From NCBI GenBank assembly GCA_017408395.1, contig JAFQUQ010000037.1, forward strand, positions 1 through 52,805: a DNA stretch of 52,805 nucleotides. Reading direction: 5' to 3'. The position numbers and the translations under genes are program-made. The DNA comes from Oscillospiraceae bacterium. Its GTDB lineage: Bacteria > Bacillota > Clostridia > Oscillospirales > Ruminococcaceae. Below, piece after piece: positions 15,608-24,417 of this stretch. The stretch's first letter is position 1; each line of letters begins with the position of its first letter. The notes beneath the pieces are model-generated. The model ran no database searches and was not told the DNA's origin. It worked only from the letters and a program-made list of their open reading frames with translations.

Positions 15608-17711
15608 TAAGACCACTCCTTTTATCCTGAATTTTCGGGAATACCTGTGTAAGGTCACGGCGTTTTACAACCGTACCCACCCTTGTATCCTCTGCCGTGT
15701 AGCCGTTAGCCGCCGCGATCTGCGGAATACTGGTTTTAAGTGGCTGGAAAAGCTTTTCCGTGCCCGACGGACAAAGCAGCTGCACCTGTAATTTTCTGTC
15801 CTGAGTCTGAAGGTCAAGCTCAAAATATCCTACATTTTCCACATCAAAGCAAAGGAACAGGTGCTTTGATTCGATACTGCCGTTGCGGTTTTCTGCGTCA
15901 GGGTCAGCCCACAGCTCACCGAATGCTTTAAGCGCACCGTCCTGTATCGGAACAAGGTAGTGCAGAAGCGGCGTAAACACGCCGGGGGATGTAAGAAGCC
16001 CCTGCATAATATCCGACCTGCTCATTGAAGAAAGCGATTTGAGAGAAGGGTCGTTTATGTTTTTGGCAAGGAAATCCATAAGGTTTGCCATTGAAGTAGG
16101 CGGCTTGTAGTTTATGCCCTCCGCCTGTGCAAGATTACCAAGAATTTCATTCATACTCTGTGCGAGGATAATTTTCTTTTCCATATTCTGCACGGAATTA
16201 AGAGTAATGCTGAGGTTGTCTATAAGCTTGTTAAGGTCGCCCGTGGCGTTGAAGCGTCTTAAAATAAGGTTGAGCTCGCCCATTGAATTCTGTGGCAGGA
16301 GCGCCTCAAAGGCACTTCTTATTGAAGCCGCACCGTTTTCCGTGTTAAGACCGCTTAAAAGGTTTGTCAGCTGCTGTGCAGACATTTTGTTCACCGAGTC
16401 GTTGAGCGTACTGCCCAGCTCCTTTGAAAGCATCGTAAGGGACTGCTGGTCCAGTATGGAGTCGGACGCAAAGGACACGTCCTTTTCAAGGAAGGGGATG
16501 TTGCCGAGAATTTCGTTGATTTTCCCTGCAAGCATTGTTTTAAGCTCCATATCGTCCACGGAATTTATCATAATGCTTAATCTGTCAATGAGAGAGGAAA
16601 TATTTCCCGTTGACTCGTAGCTTTTTAAAATGTTGTTCAGAGCACCGTTCATTGTCTGCGGAAGCATAAACAGAAGCGAGTCACGGATAGCCTCCAGACC
16701 CCCTGCGGAGTTTACGCTGTTTAAACCCGAAGCAAGATTTTCCGCCGTGATGAAGCTGTTGTTCATAGCCGCACCGAGCTTTTCCGAAAGCAGGGAAAGG
16801 GAGCTTGTCGAGGAAGCCGAGCCTTGAACGATACAGCTTAAAGCGCCTAAACGGATGTCCGCAGGCAGGTCGGCATTTTCTATGTACTGCGTAAACATCG
16901 CCCTGAGCATATCCGCCTGCTCCTGACTGGACGCCATATCGAGAATTGCGTTGAAGCTTTCGCCGAGAGCCGTGGTACTGCCGTTGTATCTTGACATATT
17001 GTAAACCACAAGGGAAATGAGATTTTTGGTGTTGTCGTTCATAAGCAGGCTGTTCTGGAGATTATCCAATAAAGATAGTATAGTGCCCTTCATTTCGCCG
17101 AAAGTCTCGCCGTTAAGATTGTCCGCCGCCTGCATAAGCATATTTTCAAACTCTCTTGAAGGAGCCGCTTCCTGAGCAAGAAAACGCAGATTTGAGGAAA
17201 GAGAAGTCAGAATATCGTCTCTTGCCGAAGCATCGGCCGCCGCCTTTGTAAACTGGAGAATAGCCTCTCCCATATCGTCCGAGCCTGTAAACAAGGCGTT
17301 TTTAAGCTCATTCCATATAGGGTCGCTGTAAATTGTGGCCTCTTTTTCCTGAGCGACCATATCGGAAACCAGTCCCGACGGTCTGAGCATTACCTCGTTT
17401 GCAAATTCCGTCACCTTATTTAAAATGTCAGCGTTGCCTTCCGCACCGAGAGCCGCCGCCGCATTGCTTCCAACGATTGAACGGAGCACGCTCATAGCGG
17501 TGGTAGGATTTTTCGCAACGGATACCTGGACGTTGAAGCCGCCGTCCTTGTTGTCCCTGTTGGTATATTCTTCCGTCCGCTCGGTAGGCTTCTGGACCCT
17601 GCTGGTGTCACCGAGGTTAAAAACCTGATCTGTCTGGGGCTGCTGGGTCTTATTGGCAAATTCATATCCTTTAGGAGCAACAGGGGTGGTCACGTTGAGA
17701 AGATTTGGCAT
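15594..17711 (-). CDS. large YlqG-like protein with a FliK-type C-terminal domain
   Basis: 705 residues without signal peptide or membrane segment. The last 110 residues (FDVENVGYFELDLQTQDRK, then LFQPLKTSIPQIAAANGYT) resemble the C-terminal domain of FliK hook-length proteins. The middle is helical and contains an internal duplication: about 305-407 and 427-528 share patterns such as SLIDRLSIMINSVDDME versus KLIDNLSITLNSVQNME, each ending EILGN. It lies before a YlqH-like gene, as YlqG does in Bacillus. A role in export-substrate control is inferred; the repeats and large size are unusual. Confidence 0.65.
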   Translation of the reverse strand: MPNLLNVTTPVAPKGYEFANKTQQPQTDQVFNLGDTSRVQKPTERTEEYTNRDNKDGGFNVQVSVAKNPTTAMSVLRSIVGSNAAAALGAEGNADILNKVTEFANEVMLRPSGLVSDMVAQEKEATIYSDPIWNELKNALFTGSDDMGEAILQFTKAAADASARDDILTSLSSNLRFLAQEAAPSREFENMLMQAADNLNGETFGEMKGTILSLLDNLQNSLLMNDNTKNLISLVVYNMSRYNGSTTALGESFNAILDMASSQEQADMLRAMFTQYIENADLPADIRLGALSCIVQGSASSTSSLSLLSEKLGAAMNNSFITAENLASGLNSVNSAGGLEAIRDSLLFMLPQTMNGALNNILKSYESTGNISSLIDRLSIMINSVDDMELKTMLAGKINEILGNIPFLEKDVSFASDSILDQQSLTMLSKELGSTLNDSVNKMSAQQLTNLLSGLNTENGAASIRSAFEALLPQNSMGELNLILRRFNATGDLNKLIDNLSITLNSVQNMEKKIILAQSMNEILGNLAQAEGINYKPPTSMANLMDFLAKNINDPSLKSLSSMSRSDIMQGLLTSPGVFTPLLHYLVPIQDGALKAFGELWADPDAENRNGSIESKHLFLCFDVENVGYFELDLQTQDRKLQVQLLCPSGTEKLFQPLKTSIPQIAAANGYTAEDTRVGTVVKRRDLTQVFPKIQDKRSGLNVKI

Positions 17712-17846
17712 TTCATCACTTCCTTTTTATGTTAAAAAGTTCCTTACTACTAAATTATACTCTGTTTTTCAGTCATTTTTGTTAATTATTAACGAAAATT
17801 CGCTTTAAATTTTTTTGCCTTAATCCTATTATATTTCATTTTTGAC

Positions 17847-17875
17847 TTGTAGTAAAGAGTTTTTTATAGTATAAT
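17847..17875 (+). promoter_or_regulatory. possible sigma-A promoter for cheA
   Basis: TTGTAG (17847-17852), 17 nt, TATAAT (17870-17875). The -10 is perfect and the -35 weak. No sigma-28 consensus is seen. The divergent interval 17712-17987 is very AT-rich; a TATAAT at 17754-17759 on the minus strand could serve the ylqG-like gene but has no good -35. Confidence 0.4.
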
Positions 17876-17987
17876 ATAAATAAATATATTAATGTATTTT
17901 GGTATAGGTCTGCCGTATGGTAAATTATGCCTTACAATATATTAAAAACACTATTAAATATTTTAATGCGATAGGTAGGTGCTTTCT

Positions 17988-20375
17988 ATGGCAAAATTCG
18001 AAGCCGGTATGGAATCAATGGTTGATATGTACATATTTGAAACCACATCTCTGCTGGAACAATTGGATCAGATCCTGATGAAAACCGAAAATCAGAGCAG
18101 CTTCTCCTCTGAGGAGATCAACGAGATTTTCAGAATAATGCACACCCTCAAGGGTTCATCTGCTATGATGGGACTTGAAAATATGTCCAAGCTCTCTCAC
18201 AGCATCGAGGACATGTTCTTTATCATCAGAGAAGAAAATCCTGTTATCAGCGATATGCGCAGTCTTTACGACCTGCTTTTCAATGCCTCCGACCTGCTCA
18301 AGGAAGAAATTGAGCTTATCCAGGAGGATGAATACACGGCAACAGACTTCAGCGAAGCAATGGGCAAGATCAAGTCCTTTGCGGCAGTATTGAAGGGCGG
18401 AGCTCCCGCAGCAGAAGCTGCACCATCCGCACCTGCTGCAGCACAGCCTGCACAGGCAGCTGCTCCTGCGGCACAGGCACAGGCATCACAGAACGACCTT
18501 ACAACAGTAAGAGTAAGCTTCGACGACGACTGCAAGATGGAAAATCTCCGTGCGCTGCTTGTTATCAACAAGATCAGCGAGGAATGCGAAAAGCTTGAGT
18601 ATACCCCTGCCGATATTGAAAACAACCCCGAAACTGCAAAGGAGATTATTGAAAACGGCTTTATCGTAAAATTCAAGCCATCCTCCGATACAGATATAGA
18701 CACTGTTCTTTCAATAATCGCAGACACCTCCAACGTTAAGTCCTACGAAGTCCTTGAAATGGGTCACGTTATCGAGCTTGTAGGCACTATCAACGTAAAG
18801 GTTACATTTGAAGAAGAGTGCAAGATGGAAAATCTTCGTGCACTTATCGTAGTAAACAACATCAAGGAAAAGTGCAAGACCATCAGCTATGAGCCTGCGG
18901 ACATCGAAGGCAACACAGCTTCCGCACAGACGATCATAGACAACGGTTTCATCATTCACTTCACAGCAGACGACCCTAAGGGGGTTATTAGAATGATCAA
19001 TGCAAGCCCTAACGTAAAAATGTGCGAGATCCTCTCAGCAGGCGACGCAGCTCCTGCGGCTCCTGTTCAGACAGCGGCTCCTGCAGCTCAGGCAGCAGCT
19101 CCGGCACAGACAGCGGCTCCTGCTCAGGCTGCACAGGAAGCTCCTGCACAGAAGTCCGTTGAACAGATCAACAATATGCTCGGAAACAAGGGCGGCGCTA
19201 AGCAGTCACTCATTTCCGTAAACCTCAACAAGCTTGATACGCTCCTTGACCTTGTAGGTGAAATTGTTATCACAGAAGCAATGGTAACCTCCAACCCTGA
19301 CCTTAAGGGTCTGCGTCTGGACAACTTCCAGAAGGCAGCAAGACAGCTCCGCAAGCTTAATTCCGAACTTCAGGATACGGTAATGTCCATCCGAATGGTG
19401 CCTATCTCAGGTGCGTTCAATAAGATGACCCGTATCGTAAGAGATATGAAGGTCAAGCTCAATAAGGACGTAGACCTTATCTTTGAAGGCGAAGAAACAG
19501 AAGTTGACAAGTCCATCATCGACCAGCTCAATGACCCTCTCATGCACATGGTAAGAAACTCTATGGACCACGGCATCGAGGATACAGCTGAAGAAAGAAT
19601 TGCAAAGGGCAAGCCCCCTAAGGGCAAGCTTACCCTTTCCGCATACAACTCCTCAGGTGAGGTTATTATCGTAATCGCTGACGACGGCGCAGGCATCAAC
19701 AGCCAGAAGGTAATCGAAAAGGCTGAAAGAAACGGCCTCCTTACAAAGCCAATGAGCGAGTACAGCGAGAAGGAAATCTTCAATATGATTATGCTCCCCG
19801 GCTTCTCTACCAATGAGCAGGTAACTGAATTCTCAGGCAGAGGCGTTGGTATGGACGTTGTACGTAAGAACATCGAAAAGATCGGCGGCAGCGTATCCGT
19901 AGACTCCAAGTGGGGCGAGGGCACAAGCTTCATCATCAAGATTCCTCTCTCACTCTCCATCGTAGACGGTATGGAAGTATCCGTAGGCCAGTCCATCTTC
20001 ACAATTCCTATCAGCTACATCAGAGAATCCTTCAAGGTTAAGCCAAGCCAGCTTGTAAAGGATACTGACGGCAGCGAAATGATAATGATCCGAGGCGAGT
20101 GCTTCCCACTCATCAGACTTTACGAGCTTTACGACCTTGAACCGGGTATCAGCGACCTTTATGAAGGTATCGTTATCCTTGTTGAAGCTGAAGGCAAGTG
20201 CGCATGCATCTTTGCAGACGAGCTTATCGGCGAACAGCAGGTAGTAGTAAAGCCATTCTCCTCACTGCTTAACAACTTCAACGTGAAGCAGCACGGTATG
20301 GCTGGCTGCTCCATCCTTGGTGACGGTTCTATTACAATCATTCTTGACATCGGCAATATTATCGGTGATTTCTGA
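17988..20375 (+). CDS. cheA: chemotaxis histidine kinase CheA with two P2-type domains
   Basis: 795 residues. P1 (1-130) has FRIMHTLKGSSAMMGL with phospho-acceptor H52. Two similar alpha/beta domains follow (about 172-258 and 268-351, each with CKMENLRAL and NGFI), separated from P1 and P3 by Ala/Pro/Gln linkers. P3 dimerises; P4 (about 480-655) has the ATP-binding HMVRNSMDHGI, ADDGAGIN and GRGVGMDVV boxes; P5 is CheW-like. A GTG three codons upstream is in frame, but GGTAGGTG is the ribosome site, so the ATG is chosen. The kinase phosphorylates CheY and CheB. It heads cheA-W-R-B. Confidence 0.95.
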   Translation: MAKFEAGMESMVDMYIFETTSLLEQLDQILMKTENQSSFSSEEINEIFRIMHTLKGSSAMMGLENMSKLSHSIEDMFFIIREENPVISDMRSLYDLLFNASDLLKEEIELIQEDEYTATDFSEAMGKIKSFAAVLKGGAPAAEAAPSAPAAAQPAQAAAPAAQAQASQNDLTTVRVSFDDDCKMENLRALLVINKISEECEKLEYTPADIENNPETAKEIIENGFIVKFKPSSDTDIDTVLSIIADTSNVKSYEVLEMGHVIELVGTINVKVTFEEECKMENLRALIVVNNIKEKCKTISYEPADIEGNTASAQTIIDNGFIIHFTADDPKGVIRMINASPNVKMCEILSAGDAAPAAPVQTAAPAAQAAAPAQTAAPAQAAQEAPAQKSVEQINNMLGNKGGAKQSLISVNLNKLDTLLDLVGEIVITEAMVTSNPDLKGLRLDNFQKAARQLRKLNSELQDTVMSIRMVPISGAFNKMTRIVRDMKVKLNKDVDLIFEGEETEVDKSIIDQLNDPLMHMVRNSMDHGIEDTAEERIAKGKPPKGKLTLSAYNSSGEVIIVIADDGAGINSQKVIEKAERNGLLTKPMSEYSEKEIFNMIMLPGFSTNEQVTEFSGRGVGMDVVRKNIEKIGGSVSVDSKWGEGTSFIIKIPLSLSIVDGMEVSVGQSIFTIPISYIRESFKVKPSQLVKDTDGSEMIMIRGECFPLIRLYELYDLEPGISDLYEGIVILVEAEGKCACIFADELIGEQQVVVKPFSSLLNNFNVKQHGMAGCSILGDGSITIILDIGNIIGDF

Positions 20376-20399
20376 TTAACGGAAAGGAAGTTGTGTTAA

Positions 20400-20876
20400 A
20401 TGAGCGAAGCAATTTATACTGCCGAAAACAAAAAAACCTTTGCAGCTGACGGTATCGAAATTCTTTTCTTCACCATCGGCGACAAGACATACGGCATTGA
20501 GATCAAATATGTAAATGAAATTATCGGAATCGAACAGATCACGGTAGTTCCTAAAATTCCTGATTATATCAAGGGCGTAATCAATATCCGAGGCAAGGTA
20601 GTTCCCGTAATCAGCGTGAGAAAGCGCTTCGGAATGGAAGAGATCCCTTATGACGACAGAACCTGTATCATCGTGCTTGAATTTGAAAACGGCACACAGG
20701 TAGGCGTTATCGTAGACAGAGTACAGGAAGTAGTTGTTGTTGACAAGGCAACCGTCAGCAAGGTTCCTGACTGCAAGAACGTAAACGCAAACAAGTACAT
20801 CAAGAGCATTATAAACTCCGCAGACGACATCAAGCTTCTCCTTGACTGCGACAAGCTTATTATGAGTGAAACCTAA
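20400..20876 (+). CDS. cheW: chemotaxis coupling protein CheW
   Basis: 158 residues forming a single CheW domain. Characteristic segments are GDKTYGIEIKYVNEIIG, VPKIPDYIKGVINIRGKVVP and VGVIVDRVQEVV. It links chemoreceptors to CheA at the membrane-associated array. It lies 24 nt after cheA with GGAAAGGAAG as ribosome site. No receptor gene is present in the window. Confidence 0.95.
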   Translation: MSEAIYTAENKKTFAADGIEILFFTIGDKTYGIEIKYVNEIIGIEQITVVPKIPDYIKGVINIRGKVVPVISVRKRFGMEEIPYDDRTCIIVLEFENGTQVGVIVDRVQEVVVVDKATVSKVPDCKNVNANKYIKSIINSADDIKLLLDCDKLIMSET

Positions 20877-20890
20877 AACAAGCCAGGCAC

Positions 20891-20917
20891 CGCCCCGTTG
20901 GAAAAACTGATGGGGCG
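20891..20917 (+). terminator. hairpin between cheW and cheR (possible attenuator)
   Basis: CGCCCCGT pairs with ATGGGGCG over 8 bp with an 11-nt loop. No T-run follows. It sits between cheW and the chosen cheR start and may trim or attenuate the transcript; its role is a guess. Confidence 0.35.
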
Positions 20918-20944
20918 ATGTCGTTATTTAAACGGAGTAAACCT

Positions 20945-21808
20945 ATGCTTAAACTTACAGACAACGATTTTAACAGGCTCGTAGCCTATATGAAAACAAA
21001 CTACGGCATAAATCTGGAAAAAAAGCGTATCCTTATAGAAGGCCGCCTTTCAAATATGGTAACACAGCGCGGCTTCAAGGATTTCAAGGAATTTCTCGAT
21101 TTTGCCTTTGCCGATAAAACAGGCAACGAAACAATGCAGCTTGTAAACAAGCTCACCACCAACCACACCTATTTTTTAAGAGAGCCTGAGCATTTTGAAT
21201 ATCTTAAAACGGTGGTGCTTCCGTATCTGGAGCAGACCGTTACCGACCATGATATGCGTATCTGGTGCGCCGCTTCCTCAACAGGACAGGAGCCGTACAC
21301 CATCGTAATGACAATGGACGAATATTTCGGTGCAAAGGCGTCGGCGTGGAATCTTAAAATTCTTGCAACCGACCTTGATACAGACGTGCTGAAGAAGGCA
21401 AAAGCAGGAATTTACACCGCTGAAATGGTGAAGGACGTTCCTGCCGAGTGGCTGAGAAAATATTTTAACCGTATTGATAACAATACCTATCAGGTAATTG
21501 ACAGAATACGCAATATGGTCGAATTCAGACAGTTCAACCTTATGGATAAAATTGTGTGCAGAAAGCCTTATCACCTGATAAGCTGCCGCAATGTTATGAT
21601 TTACTTTGAAATGGAAACCAAGAACGCACTTGTTGAGCGTTTTTACGATGTAACCCAGGAGGGCGGATACCTTTTCATCGGACACGCAGAAAGCGTAGGC
21701 AAAAACACACGTTATACCTATGTAAAACCTGCCGTTTACCGCAGATTAAGCGAAAAGGACAAGGAAGCCGCTGAAAAAAGCAGATTCAGGAGATATAAGA
21801 CTGATTGA
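20945..21808 (+). CDS. cheR: chemoreceptor methyltransferase CheR
   Basis: 287 residues from the ATG at 20945, which follows CGGAG by 7 nt; an in-frame ATG at 20918 has a poorer site inside the upstream hairpin. An N-terminal helical domain (LTDNDFNRLVAYMKTNYGI) precedes a SAM-binding fold with TTNHTYFLREPEHFEYL, WCAASSTGQEPYTI and ISCRNVMIYFE. It methylates receptor glutamates using S-adenosylmethionine, opposing CheB. Its stop lies 2 nt before the cheB ATG, so translation is coupled. Confidence 0.95.
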   Translation: MLKLTDNDFNRLVAYMKTNYGINLEKKRILIEGRLSNMVTQRGFKDFKEFLDFAFADKTGNETMQLVNKLTTNHTYFLREPEHFEYLKTVVLPYLEQTVTDHDMRIWCAASSTGQEPYTIVMTMDEYFGAKASAWNLKILATDLDTDVLKKAKAGIYTAEMVKDVPAEWLRKYFNRIDNNTYQVIDRIRNMVEFRQFNLMDKIVCRKPYHLISCRNVMIYFEMETKNALVERFYDVTQEGGYLFIGHAESVGKNTRYTYVKPAVYRRLSEKDKEAAEKSRFRRYKTD

Positions 21809-21810
21809 GT

Positions 21811-22941
21811 ATGGCACGAAATAAGATTAAATTACTTGTGGTTGACGACTCCAGAATGTTCAGGGAGTCCTTGAAAAGCAACCTGGAAAATGACAATATA
21901 ACAGTAGTCGGAACAGCCAGCGACGCATTTGAAGCAAAGGATATGATAATGGAGCTGTCCCCCGATGTAATGGTGCTGGATATACAGATGCCGAAAATGG
22001 ACGGCATAACCTTCCTGCGCCGTTTGATGGAGCAGTATCCCCTCCCCTGCATAATGATAACCTCATCCACCATTGATGAGCGTGAGGTCGTGGACGCAGG
22101 TGCGGCAGGTTTTATGCGCAAACCTAAAACTCCGCAGGAAATGCACACCTTCTGCAGCGTTCTCGGAACAAAAATCATCATTGCCGCTTCAAACAAAATG
22201 CGCTATACACGCAAGCAAAGCTCTTCTCCCGACACAAGCGTTGACGGCGTAGCATCACTTCCCGGCACCCTGCCTAAAGTAAAATACACCCCCGAGCTTC
22301 CTACAAAAGAAGCGGCGGCAGGTGCAGCTGCAAAGGGCAGAGAGGGATTTGTTGTTGCTTTGGGAGCATCAACAGGCGGAACGGACGCCCTTGAATGTGT
22401 AATCAAGGCGTTTCCTGCCGATATGCCCCCCGTTGTGGTTGTACAGCATATGCCGCCTGTGTTTACAAAAATGTATGCCGAGCGGCTTAACAAGAGCTGT
22501 GCTGTAAACGTAAGGGAAGCTGTGAACGGTGACAGGCTGAAATGCGGCGACTGCATAATCGGCGCAGGCGGTTATCACCTTGAGCTTAAAAAGGATGCAA
22601 ACGGCTACTATATAAGCAGTAAGCTGGGCGAAAAAGTATCGGGACACTGCCCGTCAGTAGACGTACTTTTCTCAAGCGTTGCCGATACAGCAGGCAAAAA
22701 AGCCATCGGAGCACTTTTAACAGGTATGGGTGCAGACGGTGCAAAGGGGCTGCTTAAAATGCATAAAGCAGGTGCATACACAATCGGACAGAACAAGGAA
22801 ACCTGCATAGTTTACGGTATGCCGATGGAAGCATACAAGCTTGGAGCGTGTGCGGAACAGCAGGCGCTTGACAAGGTAGGCGAAACCATCTGCCGCAGAC
22901 TTGCCGCAGGCTGGACGGATAAAGACCTGAATAATAAGTAA
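21811..22941 (+). CDS. cheB: chemotaxis response regulator methylesterase CheB
   Basis: 376 residues. An N-terminal receiver (LLVVDDSRMFRESL, phospho-Asp in VMVLDIQMPKMDG, MITSSTIDE) is joined by a linker to the esterase domain, whose triad lies in ALGASTGGTDALE (Ser), VVQHMPPVFTKMYAERL (His) and LLTGMGADGAKGLL (Asp). CheA phosphorylates it, and it demethylates or deamidates chemoreceptors. The start ATG is 2 nt after the cheR stop; an in-frame TTG two codons earlier overlaps that stop. It ends the cheAWRB operon; the repeat element begins 18 nt later. Confidence 0.95.
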   Translation: MARNKIKLLVVDDSRMFRESLKSNLENDNITVVGTASDAFEAKDMIMELSPDVMVLDIQMPKMDGITFLRRLMEQYPLPCIMITSSTIDEREVVDAGAAGFMRKPKTPQEMHTFCSVLGTKIIIAASNKMRYTRKQSSSPDTSVDGVASLPGTLPKVKYTPELPTKEAAAGAAAKGREGFVVALGASTGGTDALECVIKAFPADMPPVVVVQHMPPVFTKMYAERLNKSCAVNVREAVNGDRLKCGDCIIGAGGYHLELKKDANGYYISSKLGEKVSGHCPSVDVLFSSVADTAGKKAIGALLTGMGADGAKGLLKMHKAGAYTIGQNKETCIVYGMPMEAYKLGACAEQQALDKVGETICRRLAAGWTDKDLNNK

Positions 22942-22959
22942 CAAAAGCTATGTACGGAC

Positions 22960-23125
22960 ATTAAAGTTTTAGGTCAAGCCTTTTTCAAAAGGCTTGCGAG
23001 GTTAAGGGCGAGGAGCCCTTAGCAAATCCAAGCAAAACAAAGCCGCAATTCAGAATGTAAGGCAAAGATCAGAGAATTATATGTTTTTTCTGATCTTACG
23101 TAACCTGATATTCTGAATTGCGGCT
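22960..23125 (+). repeat. multi-hairpin repeat module, copy 3
   Basis: From ATTAAAGTTTTAGGTCAAGC to CTGAATTGCGGCT. Hairpins: CAAGCC/GGCTTG, TAAGGGC/GCCCTTA, and outer GCCGCAATTCAG/CTGAATTGCGGC enclosing a perfect inner AAGATCAGA/TCTGATCTT hairpin. The CCAAAGGC hairpin of copies 2 and 4 is missing. It lies between convergent cheB and cheD. A long palindrome starts 29 nt later. Confidence 0.88.
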
Positions 23126-23154
23126 AATTTTTGTGTTCAAAACAATTTATGCCT

Positions 23155-23193
23155 CATTATCATAAGAAAACATAAAGTTTTCTTATGATAATG
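23155..23193. repeat. long palindrome following repeat copy 3
   Basis: A perfect 17-bp stem, CATTATCATAAGAAAAC with its complement, around ATAAA. The stem sequence is unrelated to the palindromes at other copies. It has no T-run, so it is not an ordinary terminator. Confidence 0.9.
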
Positions 23194-23254
23194 ACATAAA
23201 AGTCAATCATTTTTATGCCAACAATTTTCATACACCTCTATACCCGACTCATTG

Positions 23255-23285
23255 AAAAAAATCGCCCCGATAACGGAGCGATTTT
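23255..23285 (-). terminator. terminator of the early flagellar operon after cheD
   Basis: On the minus strand AAAATCGCTCCG pairs with CGGGGCGATTTT (one G-U) around TTAT and is followed by T-rich sequence. It begins about 6 nt after the cheD stop and should end the 26-kb operon. Confidence 0.88.
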
Positions 23286-23290
23286 ATTTA

Positions 23291-23773
23291 TTAAACCTTA
23301 ATTATAGGTTTTGTTGCGGAACGTACTTCCATAATTCCGCTGTCGGGATGGAAAAACACGGTTCTGCCGAAGTTTTCACCGGTTTCCTCAGCGATAATTC
23401 TTATTTTATAAGCCGCAAGGATTTTCTTTACAGCCGCAACGTTTCTTTCACCGATATTGAACACCGAGGAAGTGGTGTTGAACATCTGAGCGCCCCCTGC
23501 AATTTTAGCAACAAGCCTTGAAGGTGTCGCACCTGCCAGAGACATAGTCTGAATAAGCTCTGTAATGCCCGTATCAGCGTAACGGCGTCTGTTGTCCGCA
23601 CCGCCGTTTACAGCGTCCTTGCTTAAAGGGAGCATAATGTGAGCCAGACCTGCAATTTTCTTTTCAGGGTCATAAAGACAAATGCCGACGCAGGACCCCA
23701 GCGCATAGGTAGCCAGAACATCAGGCTCTTTAGCAATGTTAAGGTCAGCAATTCCAACAGTAATCATACCCAT
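23291..23773 (-). CDS. cheD: chemoreceptor glutamine deamidase CheD
   Basis: About 160 residues. ATYALGSCVGICLYDP holds the catalytic Cys and AGLAHIMLP the catalytic His of CheD. It deamidates receptor glutamines and forms a complex with CheC. The frame is open further upstream, but the ATG at 23773, one base after the cheC stop, fits translational coupling; the next ATG two codons on is equally possible. It is the last gene of the early operon, directly after cheC. Confidence 0.93.
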   Translation of the reverse strand: MGMITVGIADLNIAKEPDVLATYALGSCVGICLYDPEKKIAGLAHIMLPLSKDAVNGGADNRRRYADTGITELIQTMSLAGATPSRLVAKIAGGAQMFNTTSSVFNIGERNVAAVKKILAAYKIRIIAEETGENFGRTVFFHPDSGIMEVRSATKPIIKV

Positions 23774-23774
23774 A

Positions 23775-24398
23775 TCAGATACCCACTCCCAATCTGTTAA
23801 AGAGGAACTCAAGCGAACTCATTTCGGGAACAAGAATCATATTGCTCTTTACCTCACAGCCTCCGATAACAAAGCTGTCGTCAATAAACAAAACCTTGTT
23901 GCCTACCTGTGCAAACTGAACAGCAGGAACGCTTAAAATAGCGCCCACCATATCAACGCACATCTGCGGTACAGAAATATCAATCGTCAGTCCTGTAAGC
24001 GAAGCGATAGCGTTTATATAGGAAGCAGACATAATGTTGCCCACCTCTGCAATAAATGATCTTTCCATCTCATTCATATTTGCAAGGTCCTCGATCTCGC
24101 TGCCGAAAATGGCGCTTGTCATCTGGCTTGCGCAGGAGTGCTGAAGAACATACAGCATCATACCGTTAATGTCCTCTGTAAGGTTGACCAGCATACCGAT
24201 AGCAATATTTTCGGGACCGCCGAGAAAGTTTACAGCGTCAGAGAAGTCAAGCAGCTTAACATTAGGTACGGAAATATCCGTTTCGCAGTTAAGCATAGTA
24301 GAAAGCGCACTTGCAGCATTACCGGAACCGATATTGCCGATTTCCTTGAGAACGTCCAGGTGCATATCCTGAAGCTCTTCAACATTTCTGATACCCAT
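23775..24398 (-). CDS. cheC: CheY-P phosphatase CheC
   Basis: 207 residues with two phosphatase-type repeats: LKEIGNIGSGNAASALSTML (N-terminal) and FIAEVGNIMSASYINAIASL (central), each carrying the E-x2-N active-site pattern. CheC removes phosphate from CheY-P and is stimulated by CheD. It precedes cheD with a 1-nt gap. FliY in the same operon carries a related domain, so there are at least two candidate CheY-P phosphatases. Confidence 0.94.
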   Translation of the reverse strand: MGIRNVEELQDMHLDVLKEIGNIGSGNAASALSTMLNCETDISVPNVKLLDFSDAVNFLGGPENIAIGMLVNLTEDINGMMLYVLQHSCASQMTSAIFGSEIEDLANMNEMERSFIAEVGNIMSASYINAIASLTGLTIDISVPQMCVDMVGAILSVPAVQFAQVGNKVLFIDDSFVIGGCEVKSNMILVPEMSSLEFLFNRLGVGI

Positions 24399-24417
24399 TA
24401 AAATTCAAACCTTTCTG

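Noticed and set aside
18266-18733. Long antisense frames inside cheA, and similar ones inside flgK, flhA, fliG and other genes
   Set aside because: They mirror the codon pattern of the real genes and lack start signals.
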